Assembly: GCF_021869535.1 (NCBI RefSeq)
Contig: NW_026262712.1
Coordinates: forward strand, 67,364,100-67,428,099
Length of the DNA stretch: 64,000 nucleotides
Reading direction: 5' to 3'
Origin: Mytilus californianus
Taxonomy: Eukaryota; Mollusca; Bivalvia; Mytilida; Mytilidae
The notes beneath the pieces are model-generated. The model made no database searches and was not told where the DNA came from. It saw only the letters and a program-made list of their open reading frames with translations. The position numbers and the translations under genes were made by a program. This document shows, piece after piece, positions 63,000-64,000 of this stretch; the stretch's first letter is position 1; each line of letters begins with the position of its first letter.

Positions 63000-64000
63000 A
63001 ACATTAGTTTGGATACAAGCTTAATCCATGTGATAATTAACCCATACTACCTTGTGAAATTCTGTGTTTGCACTCAAACTAGTGATTAATGTAGCTTTAT
63101 TAGCTTGCACGTTGAACCTGCTTGTAGAACACTTATATATAATCTGCATATGCAAAGGTACAAGCTCCTAAACACAGGACAGAAAAACTTTAGAAAGTCA
63201 AATTTAGCTAAGTAGTAGTTGTGTGTGGACTGTAATTTATTATCATTTAAAAGAAAATATATTTTAAATCTCATAATTAAGACTTGATCTGCATGTGATA
63301 CCGGTGAAGGAATATATTGACATACTTGTATAGTGTACAGACTGAGACTGTATTATAATTCTATTGGTGATTGGATTTATTACTTCGTACTGAAGGTGTG
63401 CCTATATTGGCAGAATATATGAAGATACAGAATACAGTGGATACGTGCTGCCCTCTCTTGTCCACTTTGTAGATATTTCTTTGAAAACCAAACCAATTTT
63501 GCCCGATTGTTTGCTTTTAGAAGAAAAAATTGAAAATAACCAACCAATCACAATTACTAGTTATCAATTGTCTCTGGTCAACGTGGTTTTCATCTAGAAC
63601 ATTTTACCAAGAACCTTGCATACATTATTCCGACCATTTTAATAGTAAGACTTGCCATTAAAATCCTTCAGTATTTCTATTAAATTTGGTTATCAATAGA
63701 TTTGTAGTTTATAGTTAACAAAATCTTATACTGACGGAGGACAAAAGCTTAATCTTGTTTATTAGACTAACAGACTTGTGTGTCAAGTCAGACGATAGAA
63801 ACGGTATGAAGTTTACTAAACAAAAAAAATGTTTGTTTAAGATGAGGATTCTAATTCGGTCATGAAATTCTTTTAAAACAAGTTTCTGTGTTTTGGGAGA
63901 CAATAATTGGTAAGAAAACACAACAATGCGAGAACAGTTGAAGTCAAGTTTAGTACAAACTGAATTTCTAATTTAATGTTTTATGACCAATAAAATTTAT
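63000..64000. other. AT-rich flank, nothing recognised
   Basis: Only short unrelated frames (62 codons at 63086-63274 and 68 codons at 63715-63921, both minus). No repeat shared with the rest of the window was noticed. Confidence 0.4.

Overview
The window is AT-rich eukaryotic DNA with no gene I can name. Scattered repeat families in the right-hand flank match, from memory, sequences common in marine bivalves, especially mussels (Mytilidae). These are a repeat containing 'gagaccaaatga' and 'caccgta', one containing 'atttgccactggacgtta', the 'gcttgatacgaccgcagagg' type, ~135-bp units containing 'gaaatcaaacaaagttta', and a 'gcgggggcat'-ended repeat. A mussel-like bivalve is therefore the best guess (moderate confidence, no database check possible).

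Positions 1-53129 (83% of the window) are one head-to-tail satellite array with a monomer of about 2,310 bp. It holds twenty standard units (2,308-2,317 bp), two composite units of 3,170 bp and a 580-bp terminal partial unit. The left end of the array lies outside the window. Units differ by only a few substitutions and homopolymer-length changes, and these variants are shared by neighbours (for example units 1-3, or units 15-18). The monomer carries an internal diverged ~189-bp tandem duplication and a relic of a dispersed repeat that also occurs twice in the flank. Its open reading frames (60-93 codons) come and go with poly-A length and single substitutions, so I do not call them genes.

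The right edge of the array is the most interesting part. The terminal unit breaks off at 53129 and continues into flank. The first 1,265 bp of that flank (53130-54394) also occur inside the two composite units (44477-45741 and 49960-51224), where they replace 408 bp of the monomer. The array has therefore captured its own border sequence, and a [standard + composite] dimer of 5,483 bp has since been duplicated.

From 54395 to 64000 the sequence is a mosaic of dispersed and short tandem repeats. It includes two clusters of a ~32-bp repeat centred on the palindrome AAACATGTTT, flanking a segment with exon-like signals. It also has a 35-bp exact-period minisatellite, an alternating A/B tandem repeat of ~150-170 bp followed by a perfect 15-bp hairpin, a repeat block bounded by a perfect 10-bp inverted repeat, and a 35-bp-stem hairpin of microRNA-precursor size. 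No tRNA, rRNA, CRISPR or bacterial feature was seen, and no transposase or reverse transcriptase reading frame is intact.
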